From: Ophioderma brevispina
Lineage: Eukaryota; Echinodermata; Ophiuroidea; Amphilepidida; Ophiodermatidae
Reading direction: 5' to 3'
Assembly: GCA_023653785.1 (NCBI GenBank)
Contig: JAMKCH010010222.1
Coordinates: 1 to 64,000 of the forward strand
Length of the DNA stretch: 64,000 nt
Shown here: one piece after another, positions 11,789 to 24,908 of the stretch
Layout of the letters: each line of letters begins with the position of its first letter
Numbering within the stretch: position 1 is the first letter of the stretch
Position numbers and translations under genes: made by a program
Notes under the pieces: model-generated
What the model was told of the DNA's origin: nothing
Seen by the model: only the letters and a program-made list of their open reading frames with translations
The model's database searches: none

Positions 11789-12632
11789 CACGCTGAAATA
11801 ATTCTCTGTGCAATGATTGATCGAAAACATTGGAACACTACCAATCCCAACGCATGAAAACTCGCGTGACAATTTCCCTTGCGTATAGGTTCATTTAGTT
11901 TTCCTCTAGGTGGTTGCTTTTCGTCTCTCGTTTTCACTTAAATCGGTTGCCAGTAATGTAACTGTAATATGAACTTTAGCAATGTCCATTTGTTAGTCAT
12001 TGTAATTGAGCGGTATGCCTTGTTTCGAAGCTTGCGGCATTTCCCTGTTAGTCTACTAGGCCAATTTTGTACTGACGCGGGCCTAAAAGTCGGAGTTCCA
12101 ATATATCACCTTGAAGGGGGGGTGTCGTTTGACAAGGATTAAAGGATGTTTTCCGCTCCGAAAGTTGCACATGAGCTATCCAGTTTATGCAACCTGACAT
12201 TGCATTTCATACAGATAAGAACTTTTATCCCGGACTAAACTAATTTGAGACTTCCCTGAAGTGGGCTTAACATCTAGGCGTCCAAAGGACCCGACGGAAA
12301 CGAGGCCGTTGTTTTGTTAAATGTACTAAAATAATTGGAACTAGTGGGGGTATAGAATATAAGTGCTATTTTGAGAGCACCAACAAGAGAATTAATTACC
12401 TTGTTCCACAGCACCAAACATTCCCGCTGTGCATGATTACACAGCATCAGTTCCCGCACTACTGCCATTTGAAAACACGAGACATTTAGTTCGAATTTCC
12501 CAAAGAAAATCGCAGACCGTGTAGGATTGTTTTGGTCAAAGTGGTCCTTTTATTACCACTGAAATCGTTATACAGAAAAACTTCTAACCGTCACGTATTT
12601 TTGTTTTAAATCCTTATATTAAACCCGGATAT
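11789..12632. other. Unrecognised non-coding DNA
   Basis: No coding or repeat structure identified. The minus frame at 12274-12468 is unassigned. Confidence 0.4.
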
Positions 12633-12676
12633 CAAAGGGACATCGCCGGATAAGAAATGAAGGAGGCCCTCTATAA
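12633..12676 (+). repeat. Left member of a distant inverted-repeat pair
   Basis: GGGACATCGCCGGATAAGAA, then ATGAAGGAGGCCCTCTATA, is the inverse of 16221-16263 with a few mismatches. The two could be ends of one ~3.6-kb element or two separate MITE pieces. Confidence 0.55.
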
Positions 12677-14579
12677 TCGTTATAGTTATAGTTCATCATC
12701 ATTTGAATCTGTGTTAACAAGTAATTTATCAGTAACTGAAAAGGTGTTTTTTATTCCTCAAAACATACACTTGTATCAAGAAAAAAATAGAAAAGTCTGA
12801 AACACTTCAGGGGCATGCTCTCTGAAAAAGCAAAGCTTAGAGATGTTCAGGTACAATGACCAGTTATGACGTAACGAGACACTGGCACATTTGAAAAATA
12901 GTGCCCCGCCCTCAAAGATTTTCAAAATCGATATTTTGCATGGTTGTAAGGCTTTTTATACAAAAAGCCCTCACCCGAAAGATTAAGACCAATCAGCTTC
13001 CTTAATGGGCTAAACAGACCCGATTTATAATTTAACGTAGCCGGCGACGCAAATTCAGCAGACGACGAAAATGGCGTTGAACACAAGAACACGCACGCCG
13101 TATGCATGTTTCCCACGATTATGAACACTTGTTTGATTGGTCTATAACCTTTTGCGTTTTAATATCAGTGAGTACGATCATACGGTCAAAAATATTCTGT
13201 AATCACATTTGTTGATTAAAGTATGCGAAAAACTTAAAAGTTGGCCTACAAATTACCTGGATGTCTTTATAATCATATAATGTCCCTATCGTTTTGGGGT
13301 GGTAGTTATTTTATGCTAAAATATATCTATGTTCTTCCAAGGCCTAGACTATAATGTGAGAGCCCAAATTGAAGAAATTGCAATTTTGTGAAAAGTGCCA
13401 AGTGCCGCTTTTTAAATGAGAAACAGGGAAGAGGTTTGCAAGGCTGCCCGTTGTTTAGGAGCTTGTAAATGATGCCTAGATAGACATTGTTGTCCTTCAT
13501 AAAGCTACAAAGAGGCTACCGCGGCAGCAACAATACCAAAATACCTATAACTTTATGCTGATGCAGTGTAATGAGTGCCAGACTTGGATTATATTAATCG
13601 TCTTCACCACGAGCAAACTATATAATGCAACACAATGACCAGTTAGCTTAATATGGCCCATGACCGCGCGTTTTATATCCACGAGCAGTGAAAACTAACA
13701 ATCACACTATTAAAACCCCAATTCACATGGCGCAAGTTAATAGATTTCATCAACGTCTTATTGAGCAACTACACCCCCTGGCATTTTAGTATTTTTATGA
13801 TACCCAGAACCTGAATCAGCGCGTTGTTTTTTTGTCTTTCATAAATTTTATTTCAATCTTCTAGTATTTCGTACGCATACACCATCTAATTAATTTATAA
13901 ATGCTCCAGTGTAGTTATCTACACTAGTTTTCCTATTGTAAGCTCTTGTTCAAACAGAAATATCAAATTGGGATATTACCATATTAAATTTACTTATAAA
14001 AAAATTTAGCTACCATGATACCGTATTCACGTTTGATTAAATCTCATTTTAATTAGTGATTTAAAAAAAATAAAAAAAATAAAAAAAATATATTTATTTT
14101 TCTACTCCATTTATTTGAAATAATTGAAATGGCTCGAACCAAATTTTCTTTATATATTTAAATCGGAAGAACAATATGTCCAAAATAATCTTCACTCCAC
14201 ATTATTTTGCAGTTATTTGTAGGACGCTTTCCCAATTCTTGTTAAAACGAATCTGTTGGGTAATATGCTTTCAAATTTTCCAATTCAATGTTATTAACAT
14301 TGCTCACTAAAAGTCTTAAAATTATTTTCCAAATTACTTTCCCATTCAAAAACATTGATTTGGGATTTGTTTCCCAGAAAGGAAAACTTCACATATGGTT
14401 TTACAGACAAATTGAAATCATCATAGTCTACAACAAAATTAGATGTACAGTTATGTAATGGAAAGAACTGTGAGCCATACGACAGGCCTATTACACCTCA
14501 TCGTTGTTGTCCTCTTTCTCTTTTTTCCAATTCTTCGGCATGGATGTTTGTCGTGTAAAATAATCGATTCATTACCCCA
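12677..14579. other. Unrecognised DNA; A-rich tract; possible LINE 3' flank
   Basis: An A-rich run (AAAAAATAAAAAAAATAAAA) lies near 14060-14095. The part from about 14100 may be the 3' end of the minus-strand LINE that begins downstream, but I could not align it to a protein with confidence. Confidence 0.35.
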
Positions 14580-15840
14580 CAGGTTCTGACGCTAGTTTTA
14601 ATTCGTTACTTGACATGAAAGGTACACGCATCGTACAAATTGATACTGTAAGAAAACCCTGTTTCATCCAATCTTTAAAATATAAATTTTCCAGATATAG
14701 AATGCAATTATTGTTCCATATAATTTCCTTGACCTGGGCTTTCAAGTCATTTTCCTTTGACTCATTTTTGTTATCTAACCATGTAAATATAAGATTACGA
14801 TATAAATGGTTGACATCTTTTTAAGATCTTGCAAACCGTTTTTCGTTTAAATGTTGGTATTTGTATTACATTTAAAAAAATATGTAAAACCTAAAGTAGT
14901 TTTTGCCAGCTGATGAAACAAAGGTATATTTTTCCATGTTGCATGTCTTCCTCGCTAATTCTTCATCCAGGAAAAACCTTTAATGAGTAAAGAAACGAGG
15001 GTAGGTGAATCATCTTTAGGCCACCTTTTTCATATTCATTTATGAGAGTTCTTCGTTTGACTTTTTCGTTGCTACCCCAGACAAATTTAAATAAAGTTGT
15101 GTTCAAATATTTAATTGAATCTGAAGGTAAGTTCATAATACTTGATACATAAGATAACTGTGCTATAAGTAAACTCTTTACCAAGACAATCTTCCCCACC
15201 ATCGTTAAATCTCTGTATTTCCAGGTGCTAATGATTCTATTTTGTCACTCTGTCGTATTTTACACGCTAATAATTCTATTGCAATTACGAATAATAGTGC
15301 AGAAAGGGGACAACCTTGACGAACCCCTTTTTCTAACGCTCAGAATCGTGATACATTGCCATTATGTATAATACAGCTTGAAGTATCATTATATATTGTT
15401 CTTACCCATTGAATAAAATCTGGTCCAACATGAAAAAGTTCTAGAGAATTAATAAGATAGTTTCTGTCTATACTATCAAATGCTTTACTGAAATCCAAAA
15501 ACAACAAAGCCCCAGGGAGATTTTGATCTGCAGTATACTTAATAACATCTTCTATTAATCTAGCATTTATACCTATGTATCGTCCCTTGATATAACCTGT
15601 TTGATCTGAGTCTACAAATGATGCAATTACATTCTGTACTCTTTTGGCTAATGCTTTTGTGGCAATTTTGTAATCTACATTAATAAGAGTTATGGGTTTC
15701 CAATTTGACAAATTATCTCTTGGTAAATCTTTTCATTTATGTATCAATGTTATAATACCTTTTCTCTGACTTGTTCCTAATGTTGTTAACATGTGCCCAT
15801 CCAATGCTAATGAACTGAGCCCTTGGTAGATTAGCATGCC
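14580..15840 (-). pseudogene. L1-like LINE ORF2, 5'-truncated and decayed
   Basis: This is the reverse transcriptase part of a non-LTR retrotransposon, read on the minus strand. From about 15800 it gives GTSQRKGIITLIHK, an in-frame TGA, then DNLSNWKPITLINVDYKIA, DQTGYIKGRYIG and FLDFSKAFDSIDR (RT motif with the first catalytic Asp, about 15475-15501). After a stop come EKGVRQGCPLSALLFVIAIE and then, at about 15215, WKYRDLTMVGKIVLVKSLL and GGLKMIHLPSF of the C-terminal region. The segment that should hold the F-x-DD catalytic box between these two is missing, which indicates an internal deletion. A further C-terminal frame (LYFKDWMKQGFLTV) ends at a stop near 14585. The family is L1/Tx1-like by these phrases. 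The copy is dead. Confidence 0.85.
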
Positions 15841-15924
15841 TTACCTCGTAGTGTGGTATGGTATGTATTATGGTGTTATTGTTTTTGGCAATTTCATTTA
15901 GTGTTCAGGCCCCAAAAAAAAACA

Positions 15925-16050
15925 AAAATGCAAAAATGGGGTATCCTCCCCCAAGAACCAGAATGCCATTCACATATATGTTTCTTATTAATATAACACA
16001 CATCCTTGCAAAGCGGCATTTTGGTTCTGGGGGGGGGGGAGGGTTCAAAT
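15925..16050. repeat. Small foldback repeat
   Basis: CCTCCCCCAAGAACCAGAAT near 15945 is the inverse of ATTTTGGTTCTGGGGGGGGG near 16018, with about 50 bases of loop. Probably a short MITE. Confidence 0.5.
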
Positions 16051-16220
16051 TGGGAAATTTCCATTACACATTGTAGCCTGTATTTAATTTTTAAAAAAAA
16101 AATACCTTTTTGAGAAGTTATGTTAAGTGTATTTTTTTTAAACCACGAAAAGGTAAACTTTGAGCATGTCGCTTTATAGTGGGGGATGTTTCAAATTCAC
16201 CAGGGGTTTTTCTCATGAAA

Positions 16221-16263
16221 ACTATAGAGGGCGTCCTTCATTCCTTATCCGGCGATGTCCTTT
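16221..16263 (-). repeat. Right member of the distant inverted-repeat pair
   Basis: CTATAGAGGGCGTCCTTCAT, then TCCTTATCCGGCGATGTCC, is the inverse of 12633-12676. The decayed LINE lies between the pair. Confidence 0.55.
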
Positions 16264-17764
16264 CACAGACGCCTACTAAAGATTGGTGAGAGACTCTATT
16301 TGAACAATGGCAGTCATAACAATAACCCAGCGGGATGTTGTCGGCTAATGTGCATTGTATTTTGCGGACATGATCTTAAAGCAATAACAGCACATTTCTT
16401 TTTAAAGCGCCCCAATTTTCAGGATATTTGTAGTTTTTTTTTTGTTTTTTTTTTGCGCAGTTGCGTTGGTAATTGACTGGTAAACAATACCTGTGAATAG
16501 TAGAGGTCAAACTTCTCTATGTGTTGCAAATGAAGGAATTTTGTAATTAGAGATCTACGATAATAATTCAACGGCTGCTGGAAACGTCCTTCCAATATGA
16601 AATAGCCGGGAAAGTGTGCCATGTACGTGTCTATAAAGCTCATTAATCAGTTGTTCCGTCGATTCAGGAAAGTCAAGTTAGGTGTCATTTTTCGTAAGGT
16701 GGCACTATTTCAGCATGGACGGACATAAATTTGGCGTTCCCAGCTCCGCCATTAAATTACAATCAGGGATCCCGATTCTAATTACAAAACCGCTTCTTTT
16801 AAGACAATACGCATTTTGAGCATTACCACTCACAAGTATAATTTACAAGACGATTACCAATACAACTGTGCAGAAATTTCCAATTTGGAAAACTGGGGGC
16901 ACTCTTCAAAAATGTGCTGTCATTGCTTTAATGACGGCGGTTATATCCGTACCATGGAACTTTTATCAAGAAGAAAAACACCCTGCACAATTTATTTCGC
17001 CATGATAATGTGTGTTTTTTTTTAAACTGGGGGGGGGGGGGTGCGTTTGCTTATATTCGAAGGAATGGTCGATCAACAATTCTCCATTTTCGAAAGGTGG
17101 TAGCTTTGTTATTTTACCCCTTTCCACAGCGTTTTAGCAGGCTTTTGGTCAGCTGAGAATTACAAGTTCTAACTGATATTTTGGGTTTTCCTGAGATAAT
17201 TGTTTTTTAACTTACATTTGATAAGCTTTTTGGTGTTGATATGCATGTGCGCTTGTAAGCATGCCTTTAAGCAGCCACCTTGACGAAGCGAAATGAGTGT
17301 GACGATTTCCTGAAGGCGGCGTACTATTATAATTATATGGCAATTATCTGAATGACAATGGTCTGTATCTAAGGATTCCTACTTTTTGTCACCCTATATA
17401 GCAAAATTCCGAAGCAAGTCTATGTTTAGAAATTTCAAAATGAGTTACCTAACATACTATTTATTTATGTGTTATCTGGTCCGTAGATCAACTGAAACCA
17501 TTGCATAATGTGTAAATGTCACGTTTCGTTTCTTACAGAATGTAGTTCACGTGTCCTAGACAATTAGATGTCATCACAGTCATCTATCTCGATTGCCTTA
17601 ATTGACTTTCCACATGAAATGATCGTGCTCAATTTTAATGTTACACAGCAAGCTGTGTGCAAGCCAGTGTAGGTCTTAGCTGATGTTTTTTTTTTTTAAA
17701 CTCGGAGCGTCAAAATTGCACATTTAAACATGCTTTTCGCGATCCTAGCACCTTCAATTTTTGT
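16264..17764. other. Unrecognised DNA with homopolymer runs
   Basis: T runs near 16434-16454 and a G run near 17027-17041. Short frames at 16255-17025 have no coding character. Confidence 0.4.
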
Positions 17765-18640
17765 TTCACTAGATATACTCGATAAACGATTCTTTCCAAA
17801 ATTTCAGTTGATTCGGATGATAGTACATGTGGAACTGTATGCAACCACGGTTTTTCTAAGTCAAAATTGTATGAGGATTCCAAAAATCATGGATGTCATT
17901 TTTTAAACTGCGTTCTTGTATGTATTCTAGGGGGCAGGGTTTATATAGGGGTCAAAATATAAAAGAGAGGAAATGTGTTTTAAAGTATACCATCATGTTC
18001 ACTAACTTACAGAAAGGTATAGTTTGCTTTATGAGGTAATAGTACAAGAGTTACAAGGCAAAACGGGTTCAAGGTCAAACTGGGGGTAAAATTTCAGATT
18101 CATCGGTTTGTTTAAAAATGGTACCAATTGTTCGTCTTACTGTACAGAAGCCGAAAATATACAGGTCGCGTTGTCAATGACGTTCTGACGATAATTAAGA
18201 GGGCAAATACCGCCATGGTCCACAGGGTCTATGGGACACCAACAGTCATATCTGTAAAAGTCGCACTTTGAAAGGTGAAACACATGATCTATATACATGT
18301 TCTTATTAAGTATTACCCAATGAACGATTTAAAACCAGTTTAAAAAAATCGGGCCATTCTATAAATTACCTTGAACTTTCTTGAGGCTATTGTACTAAAA
18401 CAATAGGTCGTAAAGATGGCAAAAATGACCTTTTTAGAAACCTTATTAGCAACCGAACGGATTGCTATAAATTTTAAAACAATTTAAATACTTTTTTGTT
18501 TACCCCTGTACAAATTTTGCCCCCTTATAAAACACCCAAGAACACATTTGAAAAAAATGACACCCATGATTTTCAGATTCTCCATAAAATTCTGTATTGG
18601 AAAAACATAGGTGTCAAAATTGTATATGTAAAAAAACTAA
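17765..18640 (+). mobile_element. Long-inverted-repeat element, copy 1
   Basis: It matches 27487-28290 in opposite orientation almost end to end; shared blocks include CAAGGTCAAACTGGGGGTAA, CAGAAGCCGAAAATATACAG, GTCAATGACGTTCTGACGA and GGTCCACAGGGTCTATGGGA. Its own two ends are also inverted copies of each other: AAAATCATGGATGTCATTTT and TGTATTCTAGGGGGCA near 17885-17935 against CACCCAAGAACACATTTG and ATGACACCCATGATTTTC near 18530-18580. There is no coding sequence, so it is a non-autonomous DNA transposon of unknown superfamily. Confidence 0.65.
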
Positions 18641-20914
18641 ACCAAAACATTAATTACATTTCCCCATGTACTATGATACGTTTTGATTATGAGCAAACGT
18701 TTTATTACAGTATCCCATAGGCCACTGTGTTGAAATTATGTATTTCTCCTCAGAGTAGATAGGACACACAAACTATACTAAGGCCATCTTCTCAGATGAC
18801 ATTCAAAAAAGTGTTTTAAGTAAGAGGACGGTCGCTGTATGGATCCGAAATGTCAATTTAAGTTTCTTTCATTTAAAAAAGCATCAGACATACAGTAAGT
18901 GATGCTTCACAGAGATACGGGAATTTAAAAAAAATCCATTTTATCTGTAATAAGACGAAATCACGGTAAAAAGTATTTTATGAGACGAAACTTTCGTTCT
19001 TGTTGTGAAAAGAATACCTTAATAGCTCTAATGAAATTTGTACGACCAGGCAATAACGATTCTGACTTTATTTTTATTCACGGTTTGTTTTTGTTTTATC
19101 TTGTTTCCTTTTGTTTAATTTGTTTCTGTGTTTTTGTTTTGTTGTGGTTTTGTTTGTTTTGTTCGTTTGGTTTGGTTTGGTTTTTGTTTTTCTGCTTGTT
19201 TGGTTTTGTTTTATTAAGAATTTGTATGACTAATTTTAATCAAGTGCTCCAGTGCCCTCATTCAAAATGAATGTTTTTAATTCAAATGCAGATAAAAATG
19301 ATTCAAGAACATCCAAAAATAAGTACGTATATTTAAAATGTCTAAGTCAATTAAGCCGAAAAGCCGTCTTTATGTGATTAGTTATTTTATGTCGTGCACG
19401 ATGGAAATCACAAGTTCTTGGGAAAACTGGACTCTCTACTTTTCCCCAAAACCACTATATGTGTAAATTAAGGTTTGTTTCCGAAACACTCTTAACAAAA
19501 GCAAAACAAAAACTCATCTGCTATGCATATGTAAATATACTTATATAATTTTCGGCTACACTAAACCAATCTAAAAAAATCAAAAAAAAATTGTGTTAGT
19601 TCAAAATATTTTTTTTTCTATTAATGACCTCATAGAGGTTAATTTATTCATAAAAGACAAACTCTTATCTATATAAGTGACAAAAATAAGAAACATGGAT
19701 ACTAGAGGCACAAGTTACAAAATACAACGTAAACTTTACAGTTTGCCATTTTTCATCGTGTACGATTATTTTACCACTCTGGTTTCGCAGTAATATTTTA
19801 TGTATTTCCTAATTTCATTTGTAAATACTCAAGATAAAAAGGCGTATTCTGGTGCCATGAGTTGAGTTTAAATACATTTGAATTCAATGTGAACATATGA
19901 CATGTCGATGTGGTATTTAATTTATCAATAGGAGGTTTCACATGTTAGATTGATTCAAGGTCAAGGAATGCTTTCCTGCCCAGCGAGTGTAGGTTTTTAC
20001 CTATAATTATTTTGGATAAACGCAAAGGGCCCTTTTTGTTTTTTTCCATTATCCAGCCAAGTGTCAGTGTTTTGAAATAAAGGGGTTAGATTACAAATAA
20101 CTGTCGTCTAGTAAGTATTTTGATATCGTGAATTTTCTAATTAATGTTCATGCACAAATGCGTCGTGAATCTTTAAAAACGTCAGTAATAATATTTAGTA
20201 AGGATGTTGATCACATGAAGGTTGGTTGAAACTACGGTAATAACCATACCGAGCCAAAGGGGCTTTATAAACGATATGCGCTTCAAGAGTAATGAAAAAA
20301 AAAGGAATATACACGAGCTTTTAACGTTTAAACATTAGATACTGTCTACTTCCACTCAATCTATATTGAAAGCTTTTTACGGGTTAAAAAGTATTGGTGG
20401 CCTCACCTCCTCAGTTACTCTTTATAAAACCCAATGCAAAGAATCCTCTAAGCAATGGTAAATGTGAAAGAATAATTATTCTCCATATTTTACCAATAAC
20501 CTCTTTGCCATTTGACAAGTTATAGTGTTCACTAAAAAGAAATAAAGCACACAAAAACTAAATCAAAGCAAAAAAAAATAAAAAAGCAAGAAAGAAAACC
20601 GAAAAAAAATAGCAACCACCGGCAAACAGAAATAACATACAAAACAATAAACAAATGTTTATATGTTATAAAAAATTGCATTCAGTAATAAATAAATAAA
20701 TAAAAAAAACAATTTTAAATAAATAAATAATAAATAAATAAATAAATAATTTTATACTAAATAAAAAAAGAAAAGAATAAATTATAATAAATATTTTTTT
20801 TGCAAGGGTGGTTTCAATCCAAAAAAAGTGTCGATATTTGACACCTTTTCGATCCCCCTAAAAAACCATAGCAAATTATATATCGTTTCAAGCTTATAAT
20901 AATTTAAAATCTTA
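18641..20914. other. Unrecognised DNA; T/G-rich and A-rich low complexity
   Basis: 19080-19215 is a T/G-rich tract (GTTTTGTTTG-like), and the 96-residue frame across it is an artefact. 20530-20800 is A-rich with AAAT repeats. Nothing else recognised. Confidence 0.5.
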
Positions 20915-22050
20915 TATTAACACTTTTAGTTGACCAAGGGGGTTTTCACTCCGGTGGTGCCCACGGGGGGGGGGGGGGGGGGGTCAATGGGGGGGTCGGG
21001 GGGCATTTTTGACACGAAATTTATACCACTGTGAAGGATTCATCGTCAACACCGATATCAGCAATAAAAAATGAGATTGTTATTTTGGGTGCAAAATAGC
21101 GGCAAAACATTGTTTTCAAAACACGCAAAAATTGGGCAACAAAAAGACGGAAAATTCAAATGAGCCTTGCGTTAGGCGACGAAAATAAAAAAAAAAACCG
21201 TTTTACGGGCCCGACAACGACCCTGATTGGTTTTTTCAGTTTTGCAGATTTTTTTTTTTTTTAGTTTTTCCAAAACTCAGTAACATCAGCCTGTTTTTAG
21301 CCCAAATTGATCAATTTTGCATTTGTTATAGAGAAATTTGTTGGTACAAAAAATTCATTTTTATCTTGATTTTTCAGATTTGGGGCTATTTTAGGCCATT
21401 TTGGAGCTCAAGAAAAGAAAAAAAAAATTTCAAAAAAGAAAAAATAACCCGACCGCCGACCCTTAATCGAAAGGTGCCGCTCGCCCGGAAAACGGTTTTT
21501 CTTTTGCGTAGCCTCTTTACATCAAACAGTTTGAAACTTATTTTATGTGATATCTATTCTAGAGACCCAAACTACTTATATTTAACACAAAACCCGCGGT
21601 TTTAGGGAAGCCTGTATTTTTTAAGGGTTTTGCAAAATACACGTGATTTTACCATAGAGTTTGTACAGTAACGGTTTGGCAACCGTACATGATGAAATTG
21701 TTTGTTTTAAGCACATGAAGGGTTAATTCTTTTTAATGTAACTTAATTGTTTACCCACATGTATGTGTGAATTAATAGGAAAAAAATTGCTTTGGTTATC
21801 GGTTTCTTATTTCTTATTTTAAAAATATTATCAAATGACTTCCGTTAGTGCCAAGGGGGGGGGGGGTCCATGGGACCCACACTTATTAAAATCATTAACG
21901 GCCTTGGCCGATTTAATTATTTTGGTATAAAAAGATGCGCATTTAAAAGTCAGACAATTAACAAAAAAATCGGCGCAAAATCCCACGCGTAAAGCGGCCA
22001 GCGCGAAAACAAATGTTGGGGGTTCCCTAGGACCCCCCCTTCCTTGGGAA
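20915..22050 (-). mobile_element. G-rich TTAA-ended element, copy 1
   Basis: It aligns in reverse orientation to 41716-42448. Here the order is TTAACACTT, TTGACCAAGGGGG, TTTTCACTCC, a long G run (about 20967-20984), ACGAAATTTATACC, AACAATGTTTTG-type blocks, TAGAGACCCAAACTACTTAT, AACCGT, then GGCCTTGGCCGATTTAATTA and GACCCCCCCTTCCTTGGG. It is about 400 bases longer than copy 2, with extra T- and A-rich sequence near 21190-21490. No transposase. Confidence 0.65.
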
Positions 22051-22230
22051 AGGATAGCAACTAGAACTCTCAATGCCGGGCTAACCGAAGCCTTTCCGCG
22101 GGGGAGGTGGGGCCGGTGGGGCGCGACGCCTGAAGGACCCGAGCGCACACGGCCCCCTAAGGCAGACCCACCCAAAAAAAGTGGGTGACGAAGATTCTCT
22201 CCCCCTTTTTTTTTTGCATGCGCCCTCAAA
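22051..22230. other. GC-rich patch next to the G-rich element
   Basis: About 180 bases markedly richer in G and C than their surroundings (CCGCGGGGGAGGTGGGGCCG). The 132-residue minus-strand frame is Pro/Gly/Arg-rich, runs into the transposon and has no recognisable domain. It is probably an extension of the mobile element. Confidence 0.35.
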
Positions 22231-24235
22231 CAATTCTTAATACATGTCAGTAAGAAAGAATGTAGTTAAAGCTAAGGTGATGGCACGTTTTTGAGCGTAC
22301 CGAAATGGGCCGTTTTTAAAACACATGTATGTATGTAAAACGTTACTGACTTATTGTGACAAAAGTGTGGAATTTGAGGAGTTTAATCAACAGCAAAGCA
22401 CGCAAGAGCGGATTAATTTCTAACAGGTGTCACTCATGTTTGATATAATTACTTATGCTCGAACAAGTCAGTTAGAAATTTCGCTAATTTGACCCCACTG
22501 TAGTTTCTTTAATATAATCCGTCTCGTCCAGACGTACCCTAGGAATATATCTTATTTACGCCCCGTGTGTTTTGGTCTCAGTAGGGTCATTAAAGTTGGA
22601 CCATATGATGGACTAACGTTCAACGGGTCAACAGTGGTAAAATTGTGATTGAGTTCATTTTAAACGGCATCATTCATGGAAAATTGTTAATTCCCAATCC
22701 CGTAAACAATTAATATGATTCAATATTAGAACCTAAGAGATATTATGCAACTGATTACTCAAATGAACATGGAATTAAAAAATGAAGGTGGAAATCTGCT
22801 GATAATTTATGCATCAACATTTAAGAGTGTTTATAACATGATTGCGAGGTGATCTACTACTAGGTTTGAGCAACTTTTCGGGTTGCAGTCGGTCCGCTGA
22901 GCTGAACACATGCTTCTGAATATTCTTTTTAACATACGGAATTTCTGTTATGCAGGTTTCCTTCAATGATATAACCAGGTGTGAGAAAGGGGGGAAAAAA
23001 TCGGAAAGGACAGCTTTCATGTTAAATCAGCTCTTCTTCGACTTTTGCCCTGCGACAGTTGATAATTTTACCTGTGATCGGGACATTATTGCACAATAGG
23101 GAACATGTCCCCTGGAAAACCACCGAGCTGTTCGCGCCTGGATTCATTAAAACAATAAATGGGTGTTTCTGGAAAACACACAACACGAACCCTTGTCTAA
23201 TTTGCCTTTAATACCAGGTTCATCCATAAGGTCTTCCCCAACTTTGAATTTACGTAAAAAGACAAGAAAGTTGCTAAAACGATTGACGAAAATCGACTTT
23301 GTGTCATATAAAATGTGCCAATGTTGCTTCAATACGAAAATTGCGTTACGGCCAAATGGTGTCTTTGAATAAAAGTGATGATACGCGAGGTACTGTGTAC
23401 ACCTGGGGGATGTGGTGACTTGCCATTTTGTTTCATGATAAATTCATTTTAAGGTGGCATCATCTAAGGATTAGAGAGCTTGGCTTTGGACCTAACATCC
23501 GTGGGGCTACTTGCTGGATTTATTCTAGGTAATCAGTTCTGGATTAATAATTTGTATAGGATTAGGATAATTTGTACAGAATTATCACTATCTTCATGGT
23601 TTATTTTATATGGGCAAATACACCATGAAAGGCTCTCTCTGTACCCATTATGTGTATGCTTAATGTTGGGGTCTACCTATTTGCAAATAAGCTGCTGCAA
23701 GTAGTAAATAGTTGCTTTGGCTCTATCTAAATTCGTTCGTTGTTCCTGCGCTTTGTAACACGTCGGAAAAGACATATTTAGTTTCCAAAATTATTATATT
23801 ATTAATTTATTTAGGTAATTTTAGTCACAGGAGTAGTGATTTTCACTTCATAATAAATTGACATCAGTACGACAAGGGGATAGAATATACTTGAAAAAAA
23901 TGAGAGACTCAAATGATACACACACGTGTCGCTCTTTTGCATGACATGTATTATGCACACTTTTATGTAAACTAAAGTCGCACTCGATATGAATTTTATT
24001 TTAAAGAAAAATGCGACACCTCGTACATATAATACGTATTTTATTAATCTCGCAATAAAACGCCCTTTGTTTTATTTCACATAAAATGATTTAAATAGCT
24101 TTTCGTAGTATGCAAGGTATGAAATGGGTAGAATAAGAAGACTTAAAGGCTAGAGCATTTCTAACCCATTTTATGTTAATCTTAATAATTTATTTTATCT
24201 TTAAGAGTAACGCCTTAGCATAGCACAAACCTATA
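22231..24235. other. Unrecognised non-coding DNA
   Basis: Several 60-75-codon frames (22814-23704), none recognisable. No repeat boundaries identified. Confidence 0.4.
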
Positions 24236-24330
24236 TTTCATTTCATTTCATTTATTTACCATGATTCAATCAAAATATCAAAAAACAGACAGTAACTATG
24301 GAAGGATGACCAAAGCAGAGCAAAGCTCGA
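24236..24330 (-). mobile_element. Possible 3' tail of a CR1-like LINE
   Basis: The TTTCATTTCATTTCATTTAT run followed by ACCATGATTCAATCAAAATA resembles the short-repeat 3' ends of CR1/L2-type LINEs read on the minus strand; a comparable TTCAATTCAATTCAAA tail is at 46302. No coding remnant is seen upstream, so this would be an extreme 5' truncation. Confidence 0.3.
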
Positions 24331-24908
24331 AAAAATATGGCCACCCTCAAAAAGTATGGCCACCCTATAGTTAGTTAATGAGATTTGCTGCGCTAATATT
24401 GGACTGGTTTCTTGGCCCTTTCACTCTAAAATGTTTAAAAATTAACGATTATTCATATATTCATGAACACGGAGATAGAAAAACACAAATATCGTTTGTG
24501 GTTAGTTTAGATCGATAGAAAAATCAACACTATTACAAAATTGCAAAAAGAGAATGAATTCAGATGTAAAAATAGTTTTTTTTTTCATAATGGAAATTGG
24601 AATATCGAATGGTATTTACAGAATGAAAAACATGAAATAATACGAATATACCGGGCCTGTAGACATGTACGATAATATGAACGTTTGGCTAGCGATTGGT
24701 CCTTTAATAAAGGATTATCAATACAGTAAGAACTGCGTCTATTGTATGTTAAACGACTAACAATAGTAATCTAAAATCAGGATTCGAGTATTACAATTGC
24801 TGGCACCTTTTTTAGTCTCCACTTCCTATATTCGACTTCTCTAAGCTTGTGGATTGTTCTAGCATATCTCAAGAATCAAAATGCTTATCTAGAACCTAAT
24901 AGAGTGAA
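24331..24908. other. Unrecognised non-coding DNA
   Basis: Nothing recognised apart from a repeated TATGGCCACCCT phrase near 24340-24370. Confidence 0.4.

Noticed and set aside
18980..19270. 96-residue frame with a hydrophobic, membrane-like stretch.
   Set aside because: The hydrophobic part is a T/G-rich low-complexity tract; no conserved domain.
21831..22229. 132-residue minus-strand frame.
   Set aside because: It overlaps a G-rich transposon and a GC-rich patch. The composition is low complexity and no domain is visible.
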